A stretch of DNA of 64,000 bases from NCBI GenBank assembly GCA_029747015.1, contig JAKOGI010000342.1:211501-275500 (forward strand), in the 5' to 3' direction. This DNA comes from Carnegiea gigantea (taxonomy: Eukaryota > Streptophyta > Magnoliopsida > Caryophyllales > Cactaceae). Each line of letters starts with the position of its first letter. Position 1 is the first letter of the stretch. This document shows, piece by piece, positions 10,912 to 21,717 of the stretch. A program made the translations under genes and the position numbers. A model generated the notes under the pieces. That model was given only the letters and a program-made list of their open reading frames with translations, made no database searches and was not told where the DNA came from.

Positions 10912-12014
10912 TCACGGGTTAGTTTTGGGAACCCAGATCCACTTGGGTCCCATTCCTTTAGACATGTAAAGCTCATCTTTTCTAATCCAGATTTGTTTCA
11001 CATACCTTTCATTCTTTTCATTGGCATGTTTTCTTAAAGGACAAGAATATCGATAGTGACCAGTTTTACCACAATGAAAGCAAACAATGTTTTCAGGTAA
11101 TCCCACATACTTTCTATGAATTGGGTAAACTGTTCGTTTAGGCTTATACCCAAGTCCCTTTTTGTTTCGACTGTGGTGAGTGTTTAACCAAGCAAGGGCC
11201 TGTGAAGATTTGTTCCAGCGTTTGTTTGTGCTAAGCTCGGTTTCCAGTTTTTCTTTATTAGCATGCAAACCCTTGTTCTCTTTGAGCAGGGACTCAACCA
11301 TTCCTTCCACCTCAAAGAGTTTTTCCTCTATTCGAGAGTAATCTCCTTCTTTTATAAAGAGGTTTTCTTTGAGTATATTAACATTTTCATGTAAACCGAG
11401 TTTTTCATTTTTAAGAATTTCATTTTCAAGCTCTAGGTCACGAACTTCTCTTTTTAGATCAGCACATGTGTCTATCAAATTATATCGAAGTTCTTCTAAA
11501 GTGGCTTTGTTAAGACCATGTACCTTGTTCTTGAGATCTGAGAAGCTGATTGTTGATTCATCATCTGAATCTGAATCACTTTGTGCCATAAGTGCTACGA
11601 CTCCTTCTTCAGCTTCAGATTCTCCTTCATCCTCAGAGGAATCTCCCCAAGCAGTCAGGATAGCTTTCGAGAATCGCTTGCCCAAACTGTTTACAGGGTG
11701 TTTTCGACCCTGTTTTCGAGGGTGTTCAGGCATTTGATCTTCTCAAAGCAGAGGGCAATTTTTGACTAAGTGATCTGGTTTGCCGCACTTGAAACACCCT
11801 GTGAGCTGTTCTTTGGGGTGTTTCTGGACTTACTGAATTCTTTTCTTTTGTTGTTTTCCTTGACCTTTTTGAAGAATTTCTTGAATTTTCTGGACATTAG
11901 GGCCATATCTTCATCTTCAAGGTCAGAGTCAGTGTCCTCATGTGCTTTTAAGGCAAGCCCACGATCCTTCTTTGGCTCCTCTCTTTGCTGTGAGTTCTTT
12001 CGGAGTTCATAGGT
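10912..12014 (-). pseudogene. Gag C-terminal part: first zinc knuckle, coiled coil, second zinc knuckle
   Basis: This continues gag past a TAG at 12015. The segment from 12014 to about 11830 is acidic and lysine-rich (DTDSDLEDEDMALMSRKF, then KKFLKKFKKVKE). After a frameshift comes a CCHC zinc knuckle, CFKCGKPDHLVKNC (11755-11796). A TGA near 11741 follows, and then an open frame of 273 codons from 11733. This holds an acidic Ser/Asp/Glu region and a long predicted coiled coil (LDLKREVRDLELENEIL-type heptads, about 11250-11520). A second zinc knuckle, CFHCGKTGHYRYSC, lies at about 11041-11082. Zinc knuckles bind the element RNA. Two knuckles flanking a coiled coil are unusual but are seen in long copia gags. 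Confidence 0.8.
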
Positions 12015-12644
12015 CTAGAGATTTCCAATCAACTCGTCGAGGGTGATCTGGTTCATGTCTCTAGCCTCTTGGATGGCTGTTACTTTGGCCTCCCACGTGC
12101 GAGGTAAAATTCTGAGGATTTTCCTCACCAACTCTTCAGTGGTGAAAGATCTTCCCAGGGATTTTAACTCGTTCGTGATGTGGGTGAACCGTGTATACAT
12201 GTCCATCACAGTTTCATGATCACCCATATCAAACAACTCATATTGTCGCATAAGTAGCTCAATTCTAGATTGTTTAACTTGACTCGTACCTTCATGAGCA
12301 ACTTGCAGAGCATTCCAGATAGCTTGGGCTGATTCACACTCAGAGATGCGAGTGTATTCATCGGGTCCTAGGCCAAAATATAGAAGCTTTTTGGCCTTGG
12401 CATTTTTCTCCATTTTCTTGTAGTCCTCGGCATCAAACTCTATGGATTCCTTGGGAACCTTCTTACCATCTTCAAGCACCTTGGTGGGAACAAGGGGCCC
12501 GTTCTTGATGAGCATCCACAATTCATAATCTTCTGCCTGAATATAGTTCTCCATCCTATTCTTCCACCAACTATAATGTTGGCCGTTGAAATAGGGTGGA
12601 CGAGTAATGGATTGCCCTTCAAGAATTCCTTGTGGGGTACTCAT
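12015..12644 (-). pseudogene. Copia Gag N-terminal part
   Basis: Gag forms the particle that packages element RNA. The 209-codon open frame starts at 12644 with MSTPQGILEGQ. It shows RPPYFNGQHYSWWKNRMENYI and YELWMLIKNGP near the start, SECESAQAIWNALQVAHEG in the middle, and LPRTWEAKVTAIQEA and ITLDELIGNL at the end, as in the UBN2/Retrotran_gag_2 family. The start lies 40-60 bases after the primer site, which fits the usual layout. A TAG at 12015-12017 ends the frame; CAG-to-TAG would explain it, and the protein sense continues beyond. Confidence 0.88.
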
Positions 12645-12682
12645 CTTCAGAATCTCTCAAGGTGTTAACCTTTTGTAAGAGA

Positions 12683-12700
12683 ACCCACTCTGATACCACT
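12683..12700 (-). other. Primer binding site, initiator-Met tRNA
   Basis: On the minus strand TGGTATCAGAGTGGGTT lies two bases after the LTR end. It matches the 3' end complement of plant initiator methionine tRNA over the core TGGTATCAGAG. This fixes the direction of the element. Confidence 0.85.
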
Positions 12701-14286
12701 TGTTGAGTTCGTGAGTATCCAACCACAAGAGGGGAGTGAATTGTGGTATCTGATTTTCTCGTTGTAGATAACAAACACCCTCACAGAGGTTGTTCTCAAG
12801 TGACAAACACCCTGATAGCTTGTTTGCAAGGGGTGTTCTCAAATATTGCAGAGGCAAAAATCATCAAGATAGATGCGGAAAATAAAACACACACAATTTT
12901 TACGTGGAAAACACCTCTAGCCCAACTGAGGTGTGAAAAACCACGACCTACCTCGTGTAGGATTTAACCACTTTCACTAACGGGCTTCACACGTTACAAA
13001 TGTAACACACCTTGTTACAACTTGCAACCATGTAACCTTCTTCCCAAAGACAGGTTACACCACGTCCAACCTTCGCAAGATTAGACACGTCCAAGTCCAC
13101 ACGACTAGGACACACTCACTCACTTTTCTGATTCAAGATCAGGGTTACAAACACCTTACAGGGGGTGCTTCTTACTAAGCAGATGTAAGGTACAATGAAG
13201 ATCCTATTATGCCAATGGTATGAAAACTCAAAATCAAACACAGCTTGTCACGGTTTGCTTTTCAGAATGAAGCTCAAGAATCTTTGAGTGTAGACCGTGT
13301 TTTCTGATTTTTCCTGAATTTTTCAAAAAGCTGTGTTTAAGCAAATTCAACCTGAGTTTTCTATCTGCTCTTTTCTCGTGTGTTGTGTGTCTACTGGAAG
13401 AGAAAAAGCTGAGGTTTTTAAACACAAAAACCAACGGTCATAAGCCACAGAATCAGCTAAGTATAGAAAACGATTTTCAAACAAAATATATTCTCCAACG
13501 GCTAATGATGAATTTATCCCAAAATATAAGGGATTTTGTTATCTTAAAAGATAACCCTTATCTTCCCATAGCCGTGAAGAGGTTTAAAGAGATTTTCAGC
13601 TTTTACCAAATCCGAAAATATAGTCATAGGAATCTTTTGATTTGGCAAATCTCCCAAACCTATTTTCGCAAATCTCCATAATATTTTCAAGAACTATCCT
13701 CTCCAGAAAAATAGCAATTTTGAAATTCAAAGAAAGTATTCTGGAGATCTTGGCCAACCAAAATGAATTTTCAAAAATAATCGGGTATGGCCACTGCAGT
13801 TCAGAAACACCCTAGGCACCCTATTTGCAGGGTTGTTCGCAACTGGTGTTCTGAAGCACTTAGCGCAAGTACCGATTCAAGAAGTGTTTAAAAATGATGT
13901 TTTCAATATTGGCATATTAACAAGAGTCTAATTAAATAAAACCTATATACCCAAGACTTCTTGTTTTGAACCAGTCATCTTGTCCGAGATTTGTAGAGCT
14001 GCTGTGAACACCAAGGCCACCTTGTTTGCTGGGGTTGTTCTTTGCATTGCTAGAGTTCAGGAACACGCTTTACAATCAACTGTCGAGTTGGTGTTCTTGA
14101 CTTAATATAGAATCACCAAGTAAAACCTGTCTAGAAGACATTCTCACATGTAGCAAACCAGTTAATACAATAAAGATCACAAACACCAGTTAGGCCTGTT
14201 TGGAGATCGTGTTCGGAGCAACATTACTTGGACAGATTTTTACACTTGGATTTGTTATCATCAAAACTAAATATAATAACACAACA
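12701..14286 (-). repeat. 5' LTR of the SIRE-like element, full length
   Basis: The 1586-base LTR runs from TGTTGAG at 12701 to CAACA at 14286, followed by the target copy TCGTT at 14287-14291. It is complete, unlike its partner at 4352. Only this copy gives the true LTR length. Confidence 0.85.
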
Positions 14287-14291
14287 TCGTT
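14287..14291. repeat. Target site duplication TCGTT, right copy
   Basis: Identical to 4347-4351 and immediately after the LTR end CAACA; this pairing located the true right boundary of the copia element. Confidence 0.85.
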
Positions 14292-15995
14292 TTACTCAAG
14301 TATACTAGTAAATGATGGCGGGATGTTATGATCAATATTCGAGATACGATATAACTAGGACCTACAAGCATATGATTAATCAAATTAACATGGTGTCAAA
14401 TAACTTTATGCAAAGGGATTACAAAATTTATTAACATATTAAATTATATGAAGTTATAGAAGGCCATATTAAACATATTAGCATATTTTATGATTCAATG
14501 TCATCTTCATTTTAATTTTACTACTTGAATTTAAGTAGCATGTCAAATACAATTTCAATTTAATATTTAACCATAATTAGTAACTACTTATATAATAATT
14601 TCGAGAAGAGATTTATGCTTTTGTTTTAATGTATAAATTGTTTTGAAACATTTAACAAGTATTCCAAATCTTAATGAACTAAATTATTTTGTCAATCATC
14701 ATCCAACATAAATAACTGAACTACTATTACTTTCAATAACATGTCAAAATTTATAAATTTAACTAATCAAGTCACATAATCATGTCACTAAAATTACATA
14801 CATGTAATCTAATATGTGAAAACATAATTCAATTTAAATGACATGCCAAATAGATTCAAATTTAAGCATGTTAATTATTTTAGATACTAACTTGTATACT
14901 ATCACATAACATAATTTTCCAACAATTTACAAAATTATTCATATTAACATGTCAACATTCCAATTCTATTATTTTCCTTCATTTTTTTCAATACTTAATA
15001 AATTAAATTAATATTCCAATTCAAGTAGCTCTTTTTTTTTTTAATTCACAAAGAAATTCAAATTATTAATGCCAAGGCTTATAAACAACCAATTCATATT
15101 AACTTCAATAACTTGTCAACATTTCACAATTTAACAAATCATATTAGCTTATAGATTTATTTGAAACTTTTCGTCTATTTTAAATTTAAAACTCTTTCAA
15201 ATGATTTAACCAAACATTCCAATCATAATATAACATACAACTAAACTACCATGTGAAATGCTAATTTAACCATAGTTATTTAATCACGCAATAATAGTGT
15301 TACTATTTTTTCAATTTATAATGTGCATAAAATATTTCAAATTAACTTTTGAGAACTTAGTAAACAAAATTGAACTTAACAAAATGTTATAACATAATTA
15401 TATTCACTAACATGATCCAAAATAGTTTGATTTATTCCTATTAATTATTTTAGTTATTAACATTTGAATTTTAAAAATAGTATCAACATTTTTATGAAAT
15501 TGAAAACTAAACACATAATAGAATATGACAACATTTTAAAAATTATTCATGCTTGCAATTTTCCTCACTTCTTCCTTGATTATAGCACCTCCAACTTCTC
15601 TATGAAGAAAATCACATAAATATTAGAAATGTAAGTATGAAATTTAAATTACAAAATTAAGTACTTAATTGAACATAAATTGGAAATACATACTAGTTTT
15701 CTTCACTTCTTTGATGAAATAATAACTCACAACAACTAGCCAACTTACTCACAATTTTGTTTTAGAGAGACGAAATTTGAGATTTTTATGGGTAAATATT
15801 TGTGACAAATTAGAGTATTTATAGAGTGAAAATTAATTTCAAAAAAAATTACAAAAGTTGGGCTACCATACTAGTAGCCGTTGCCTAACGGCAAGAAAGC
15901 AATGGTCAATTTTGCATCTCAGCAGAACATTTCCTATTTTTTTGGGTTTAGAAACGGTAAAAAAAAGGAAATGGGTGGCATGAACGACGTTGCTT
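14292..15995 (-). other. AT-rich 5' region of the Harbinger element
   Basis: No coding frame is visible. The region is strongly AT-rich and holds repeated short ACATGTCAA-like words (near 14395, 14538, 14740, 14945, 15112). In the minus direction the layout fits a leader and a long first intron of ORF1: a TATA box at 15816-15823, a candidate leader near 15700-15790 and a possible donor GTATGT near 15690. A perfect 6-base hairpin GCCGTT/AACGGC sits at 15877-15892, upstream of the TATA box. Confidence 0.5.
15816..15823 (-). promoter_or_regulatory. Candidate TATA box for Harbinger genes
   Basis: TATAAATA on the minus strand, preceded by CACTC, lies in a region otherwise without features and upstream of ORF1 once the copia insertion is removed. 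Confidence 0.45.
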
Positions 15996-16272
15996 CATGC
16001 CACTTCAGGATAACAAAAACTGGACGCAGGCTGCCAGCGTGAACGAGCCACTAATGAGGCCTCCATGTGCGAGCCTGCTGCTGTGGCTCCTCAGGCCGCC
16101 TGCTCGCACAACAACTAATTTTTCCAACCTGCGAGCTGGTGTGCACCATGTGGTCAAAATAAGAGCTTTCCCAGTGTTGAGTCGGTTTTTTGGCTCACTA
16201 GGGGGGCATACTTCTGTCACATCAGCTTCTGAGCCAACTTTTTGGATCACAATCCTCTCCCTCTCTCCAACG

Positions 16273-16277
16273 CAAGG
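16273..16277. repeat. Target site duplication CAAGG, left copy of the Tat element
   Basis: CAAGG here and GAAGG at 28685-28689 flank the Tat LTRs and differ in one base, as expected for an old insertion. The matching site in the uninterrupted relative near 1185 reads GCAAGACTTAC. Confidence 0.7.
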
Positions 16278-16731
16278 TGTTTTAGGACTTTCTAGTTTTT
16301 TTGAGGATGACGTGGGACCAGAGAGAACATACGTGGTGGCACGTGTGGAACATCTGATGATCCTCTCCTCTAACATCGAAGCTGTAAAAAGGGTAACCTG
16401 GGTTGGGTTTCGAGGAACGCCACTTCGACGATCAATTCAGCAAGGGATCCTAAGAACAAGCAGAACATAAAAGAGAATTTATGATATATAAGAGAATGTG
16501 CCGAAAAATGATCCCCTTTTTCGAGGTAGGTAAGGGTATTTATAGTCCCTGTAGCTAGCGGCAAAATAGTAATTTCACGTAGGACATTTCCCTAATGGGC
16601 CGTTGTATCATTTTCCTCATCGGGACTTGAGGTAGGGATCTTAGGACCTCATAAAAGCTTAGTGTAATCGGCTTAGCCTAGTCCATAGATGTTTCGTGGG
16701 GCCCACTTGGAATCCCATATTTTCTAGATCA
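16278..16731 (-). repeat. 3' LTR of the Tat element
   Basis: 454 bases from TGTTTTAGGA to TTCTAGATCA, aligned end to end with 28229-28684. On minus a TATAAATA lies at 16537-16544. Confidence 0.88.
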
Positions 16732-16989
16732 TCTAGCTCCACATTTTACCTGCATGCTCAATCGGACGGGTAGTCAGGCAGAATGTGGAGTGAGTATGTG
16801 CCGAAGAGACTATTTGCAGACCTCGGAAGGCAACCTTTCATCAGGGCACCTTATCCTTGGGTGACACCTAGGTTTTGGTTTCTGCGTGGGGGGGGATTTC
16901 TCGATGTGGCCCAGTTCCTGAGGTGTAAGTGTTGCATGGGAAATCACCCACTTGTGATATATAAAATGGGGCTTACCTACAGTAATTAT

Positions 16990-17490
16990 CTATCCTTCAC
17001 GATCTAATTCCGTTATCAATAGGCGTGTTATCATGGGATTCACTTATTTTCTCAGTACTGAGGAGATGGCAACTCCACATGTTGGAGAAATTCAACTGGC
17101 ACCGGACAAGACCTGCTCATCCACCCCAACTGCTTTCCAAGGATTACTGTGACTTATGTCTATGCTTTCTTTTAGACGATGCTGAGGATGCTACGCGTGA
17201 CTTTCAGATTCCAGAGCTAGTAGAGGCCGTCTTTTATGCTATTGTGTTAAACAAGCCCTTGATTTAGGCATTTTAAGTGGAGACCTAATCGAAGACCTGA
17301 AATCTACCCTTACGGGCTTGCGATGGTCCACCTTCAAATTGTGGCCACAAGCCAATAGGAGTACCCCGATAGTACCCGGTCGGCCTGGGTCATTCAGAGC
17401 AGGAGCAGAGCAGGCACCTTTGAGCAACAAGGAGGAGAGCTGTGGGTCTAACAATGCACCTCCCCCACCTAGTCACGATGATGATGAGTA
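16990..17490 (+). pseudogene. Antisense ORF fragment near the 3' LTR of the Tat element
   Basis: On plus, antisense to pol, frames can be joined into a protein-like sequence. It contains EEMATPHVGEI, then LLDDAEDATRDFQIPELVEAVFYAIVLNK, then ALDLGILSGDLIEDLKS and LRWSTFKLWPQAN. A proline-rich stretch follows, and the acidic end SHDDDE stops at about 17491. The composition and even spread look like real coding sequence. I do not recognise a domain. Similar ORFs occur antisense in the 3' part of plant Tat elements, but no role is established. The sequence after 17500 has the T-rich look of a 3' untranslated region. Confidence 0.5.
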
Positions 17491-17702
17491 GCCTTAGGCT
17501 CTGTTGTGACCTTGATCACTTTCTCTCTCCTCTTCCCCCACTTTTTTTTTTTTTGGCTCTACGTACTCGTGGGTTTTGGTAATGAAATGTTGCCCCTTTG
17601 TTCAGTGATTTCGCCTTTAAATGTATGTTTCTACCTGGTGGTTTTAGCAGTATGTAGAGACGTAGGGGACCAGCCCCTGGGTCCCTTCCCAGGGCTGTAT
17701 AT

Positions 17703-18240
17703 CTTTTAGGGGCCGAGGGTAGCAGATGTTCGGTCTAGAGGCCATGCTTATGAGGCGCCTGGCCCCCTTTCGGGCGACCGGCCTTCAAATCATACCGTAT
17801 GTTCCTGCAATCCCTTGAGGGCTAAAATTGTGGCGGGCGGCCCCAAACCCGTGCTTTATAGTTTTTGGTGCCCTAGAACTTGGGGGCGTAGGGACCCGCC
17901 CTTAGGCCATGTGTTAAGACCCTTAGCCGTTTGAGCTATCAATGTGACGACCAACCATTAGGCCGTACCTTGAAGTCCATAGCCCTTTGCAGCCCAACGG
18001 CGTAACGACTGGCCCAAGAGTCATGGTAAGAGATATTTAGCCCCTTCAGAGCCGGAAGTGTAGTAACCGGCCATAGGCTATGCCTTAGAACCCTCGGCCC
18101 CTTGGGAGCTAAAGGTATAGCAACTAGCCCTTAAGCCGTGCCTAGAGGCCTTTAGCCCCTTGGGGGCTAACGGTGTCGCGATCAGCCCCTAGGCCGTGCT
18201 TTGGGAACCTTAGCCCATTGGGGCCCAAGGTATTCCGATA
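17703..18240. repeat. Tandem repeat array A (about 58-bp unit)
   Basis: Roughly nine diverged units share wording such as CTAGGCCGTGCTTTGGG and TTAGCCCCTTGGGGGCTAA followed by GGTGTAGCGA. Each unit includes the near-palindrome TTAGCCCC/GGGGGCTAA, which can form a hairpin. It is the same family as the array at 21718-22440. Unit size is from counting by eye. Confidence 0.8.
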
Positions 18241-18279
18241 AAATCATGAGTGTTTAGATGCCATGTGGCGTGGACTGAA

Positions 18280-21200
18280 TGGCGTCTTGGCTCTGCTCAA
18301 GCCTAGGGGGCATGTTGTTTTTTCTTCTCCCCTTTCTTCTTTACATAAATAGAGTTGGATTCCTTGGGGGAGGTCATTTGATTGCACTTTCAAACTTTCT
18401 AGAGAGAGAAGCAAGCTTTCTCAGAGAGAGAGGCTCTGCCACTTTCTTCATCTACCCTCAAATTCGTTGTACGGTTTTCAAACTCTTCATTTGAATCTCC
18501 AAAGGGGTTGTGCTCATCTTTAACCTTCATCTTCAACCTTTGCCCTTATCCCTCTTCAATTCTCATAGGTACACATCTTCATGTACCCCTTTGAAGGTTA
18601 TTTGTGATGTATCAATTGATTTTGTCATGTCATCCTCATGCTTATTGAGTGGGACCCTCCCTGATGGGTTGTCTGGCCCCGGAATGGGGGGTCGTCACCC
18701 TCAGTTCCTAAACCTTCCGACCCAAATTAATAGCTGGGTGTGTTCTCCCAAAGAATTAATTTAGGGAGCCCAAAAAAATTTCCTATGTCGTGCTTTTCTA
18801 TGAGCCCGTGCACTCCTTCTTGGTCTAGTTGTGAGTTTTCTTCCACTTCTAGCATCCTTAATGTTGAGGAGGATATCATTTACCCATGAAAAATTGACGT
18901 AGCTATTTCTCATATAACTAATGTCCAGGAATGCAGGCTGGCTAGGACAAAGACCATCATCCGTTTGAGGACCCCAGCAACTCATAGCCGAAGGATACTC
19001 AGAAGGTAAATCTCACTCTGTGTCGGACTCCCGCAGACTTAGCGATGAAGTTTGTACTGCTAGTGCTAGCATATTATTAAGGGGAGGTGAGAGTCGTTCA
19101 TCTAACTCCCATTCGTGAGTCTTCACCTCCAAGAGAGGCCGTGCGCAGAAGGGGCCGGCCTAAGAATTTATCGCCGAAGGGACTGTTTTCCAAGGGGCTC
19201 CTTCGGACTCGAGCCCCCAAGGCGGGCTGAGCACCCATTTCCCCAACCGAATTATCGTGCGCACCCTTAAGAGACCGGCGTTGGAGGAGAAGTACCTTCT
19301 TCCCATCGGGTACAAGTTCATCATTCCTGATCCTGATGCCATTGTAAATGAGCCACCCTAGGATGTATAGTGCTCTACCGAGCTGCTTCCTCCAACGGCC
19401 TAACGTTTCCACTTCATAAGATCATTGTGGAGATTTTGAATAAGTACAAGCTAATGCCCGCACAAGTTGTGCCCATGTCCTGGCACAATGTCTGTTCTTT
19501 TATTGCAATGTGTGAGTTACGTTGGCTATCTTATACAAACCAAGCCTTTGGGTTGATTCATACTGTATAGAAGGCCCCTAGTGAGATTGGGGATACAGGC
19601 TGGTATAGTCTTAACAATAGAAAGGGCTTCATGACGGCTATTGAAAAGAAGTTCAAGTTAAAGAACTAGAAGTATGACTTTTTTCACTCATCACACGACG
19701 GGTTGGGGGGACCTTCCTTATTGGAACAGTGAAAAACCAGTCCGTAATCCCTTTGGGGAGTAGACCGTGGAAGAAACGAAGACCACACTTTATTTTCAAC
19801 ATTACGTGTGGGAAGACGGTCGTCCGAGGCCACTTCCGTCCTTCATATCCCAGATAGTGGACATAGAAAAAGAGCTCGAGTGTCGGCAGATTAAGTCGAG
19901 TGATAAAGAGCCCCTGAACTGGCTTCCCAAATTACCGTGCTTCGAGAACGACTTCTTTCTTACTGTCGTCGGCCTCATTATACTTAAGAATTACTCCAAT
20001 GGCACTTTGCATCTTCCCTTTGTGCTACTCTTTCCCTAGGTCTGACCTAACTTTCTTTTATCTTGTGTAGAGCAAGCGCAGGAGATGCTCTCACCCTTTG
20101 AGAGTGGGAAAGCTACCAAGGAGGAGATAGCGGCCGAGAACGGAAGGTACTGCGAGGAGGATAGGCGCCGCCACATCGAGGCTCATGCGAAGAAGGTTTG
20201 TCTTAATAGGCCGTTCGGACACTTATCCCCTTTTCTTTTCAGTTTTCATGAGTCTAAGTCTTGACTTGAATCTTAATTTAACATACTCCGGGGATTGCAC
20301 TACGTGGTCAAAAACCCCAAACGATATCAATGAGCCTTCCTCGCGCGGATGCTCGCAAGCGCCCGTACCTAGAGGAGGAGCAAGAAGTGGCCATCGCTTC
20401 GGCCCCTACCCCTATGAAAGCCGACCTACCTCCATCTAAGGGCGCAAGGATCGAGGGGCCATCCTTGCGAAGGGTGTCCGAGGAGTAAGCGGCCTTTGAT
20501 GAAGTAATGTGGTCTCCGCCTTTGGGAGGGTCTCGAGGGACCCAGTGGGCCGCCCAACCACCAGTAGGTGAGGCATCCTTGAATATGATGGCTCAGGTCG
20601 TGGATTTCTTGGGTCCTGGCCTCCAAGCTAAGTCAGCCCTGATGGAGCGCCTTGCCAAGTTATGGGACTTGGCCCCTTCTAGTTCTGCGGAGCCACCATG
20701 GGTCATCGAGTAGCAAGTGGCCATTGCTGAGGTAAGGCCGTGTTTATCTCTACTCATTTTTTGTTTACTATTTTTTCTTTCTTTGGCTTACCATATCGTG
20801 TCATTTGCTAAGCCTTCGCCCGAGCATTGAAGGCTGTGAGGTCAACGCTGTCAGTCTCCATCTTGGATAAGTGAATTCGCGACCTCTAGAGTTCCAATGC
20901 CCAACCATAGGGGTAGATCGATGACCTCCAGACGAAGCGACAAAGGTTAGAGGAGCCAGCGACTGAGTATAAATACCACTGGGAGAAGCTGAAGAAAGAC
21001 AAGGAGGCCTGAGAGGCTAAGAATACAGAGCTGCGATGTTAATTGAAAGAGGCCTCTATCAACGAATGTAGAGCTGCGACTTTAATTGAAAGAGGCTTCT
21101 ATCAAGGCAGAGGCCAAAACCGCTGCTAGAAATAAAAGGGCGACCAAGGCCGAGCAGCACGGCTACTATCGTGGTCACGAAGACCATATGGAGTTCTTTT

Positions 21201-21470
21201 GGGAGTTCTTAGAAACCTTGGCCCCCGATGACTTTCACCAAGAGGACTACTTTGAGGCATACCTTAAGTACATCGAAAACCACCGCTAAGCTCGTACCGA
21301 GGATGAAGATCCTAAGTTGGTAGACTTCATACCACCCGTATCTGATAAAGATGGTATGGGCGATGCTAAGGATACCATGGCTCTGGACGGTGAGGTCGCA
21401 AGCCATGATGCTAATGATGACAAGGCCATGGCACATGAGGCCAGCGACCATGAGGAATCGGCCATTTGAT
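18280..21470 (+). pseudogene. Antisense ORF of the Tat element, Transposase_28-like, probably with introns
   Basis: This region is read on plus, opposite to pol. After a pyrimidine-rich, leader-like start (18300-18600), frames near 19270-20040 spell a domain like the putative gypsy type transposon family (Transposase_28, PF04195). Blocks include YKFIIPDPDAIVNEP, PLHKIIVEILNKYKLMPAQV, SWHNVCSFIAMCELR, NPFGE near 19755, and TLYFQHYVWEDGRPRPLPSF. A candidate acceptor TTGTGTAG lies before AGCAAGCGCAGG (20070), and a donor-like GTTTGT follows CATGCGAAGAAG (20194). The next part (20330-20740) encodes MSLPRADARKRPYLEEEQE and VVDFLGPGLQAKSALMERLAKLWDL. A donor-like GTAAGG lies near 20731. The final part (20850-21470) is a charged coiled-coil-like stretch ending in an acidic tail with stop at 21467. 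Frameshifts and stops make this copy dead. The function of this ORF type is unknown. Confidence 0.7.
21029..21104 (+). repeat. Short local duplication inside the antisense ORF
   Basis: GAGCTGCGATGTTAATTGAA at 21029 and GAGCTGCGACTTTAATTGAA at 21070 begin two copies of about 35 bases, 41 bases apart. The offset is not a multiple of three, so the duplication shifts the frame. Confidence 0.75.
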
Positions 21471-21717
21471 GCAGAAGGATCTTTGCTTATTTTTGTTCTC
21501 CTCTTTACTTTTCATTTTCATCTTGTTGATCCACATTGGTGTTTGTACTTTTTCGCTCGCTTCTTCACTTGTTGTTTCACTTGTTACTATCTGTGCACTT
21601 TTGTTTGTATCTACTTTGCAATCATGGGTGCTCTATAAACTTTCAGGCCCTAAGGGAAATAATAAGGGAAGGAAGTTGGGTCTCTATCATGGCCGTCATG
21701 AAGGGCTTCTTAAAATA

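Larger units (their letters stand above)
4352..14286 (-). mobile_element. SIRE-like Ty1/copia LTR retrotransposon
   Basis: A 9.9-kb copia element on the minus strand, inserted in the Harbinger element. In its own direction it reads: 5' LTR (14286-12701), initiator-Met tRNA primer site, gag, protease, integrase, reverse transcriptase and RNase H (to 7584), then an extra 447-codon ORF, then a 3' LTR (5807-4352). Integrase lying before RT is the copia order. The long LTRs, a long gag with coiled coil, and an additional ORF after pol suggest the SIRE lineage. The LTRs begin TGTTG and end CAACA, and a TCGTT duplication flanks the whole. Four in-frame stops and at least two frameshifts make gag-pol non-functional, but about 98 percent LTR identity (by-eye count) makes it fairly recent. 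Confidence 0.88.
1079..16162 (-). mobile_element. PIF/Harbinger DNA transposon, split by a copia insertion
   Basis: A PIF/Harbinger element of about 5.1 kb is inferred once the inserted copia element (4352-14286 plus one target copy) is discounted. The minus strand carries two genes in tandem: ORF1 with a Myb/SANT-like domain, and downstream of it the DDE transposase. The left end at about 1079-1082 follows a TTA, the usual three-base target of this superfamily, and its first 115 bases recur at 16163-16277. The right end is less certain; I place it near 16160 because the neighbouring short element starts there after a TAA and because the promoter-like region of the minus-strand genes lies at 15.8 kb. 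Both genes are broken, so the element is no longer autonomous. Confidence 0.7.

Noticed and set aside
15997..16470. 157-codon plus frame and its 123-codon minus counterpart
   Set aside because: The frame crosses the right end of the Harbinger element, the short element and the Tat LTR, so it cannot be one gene.
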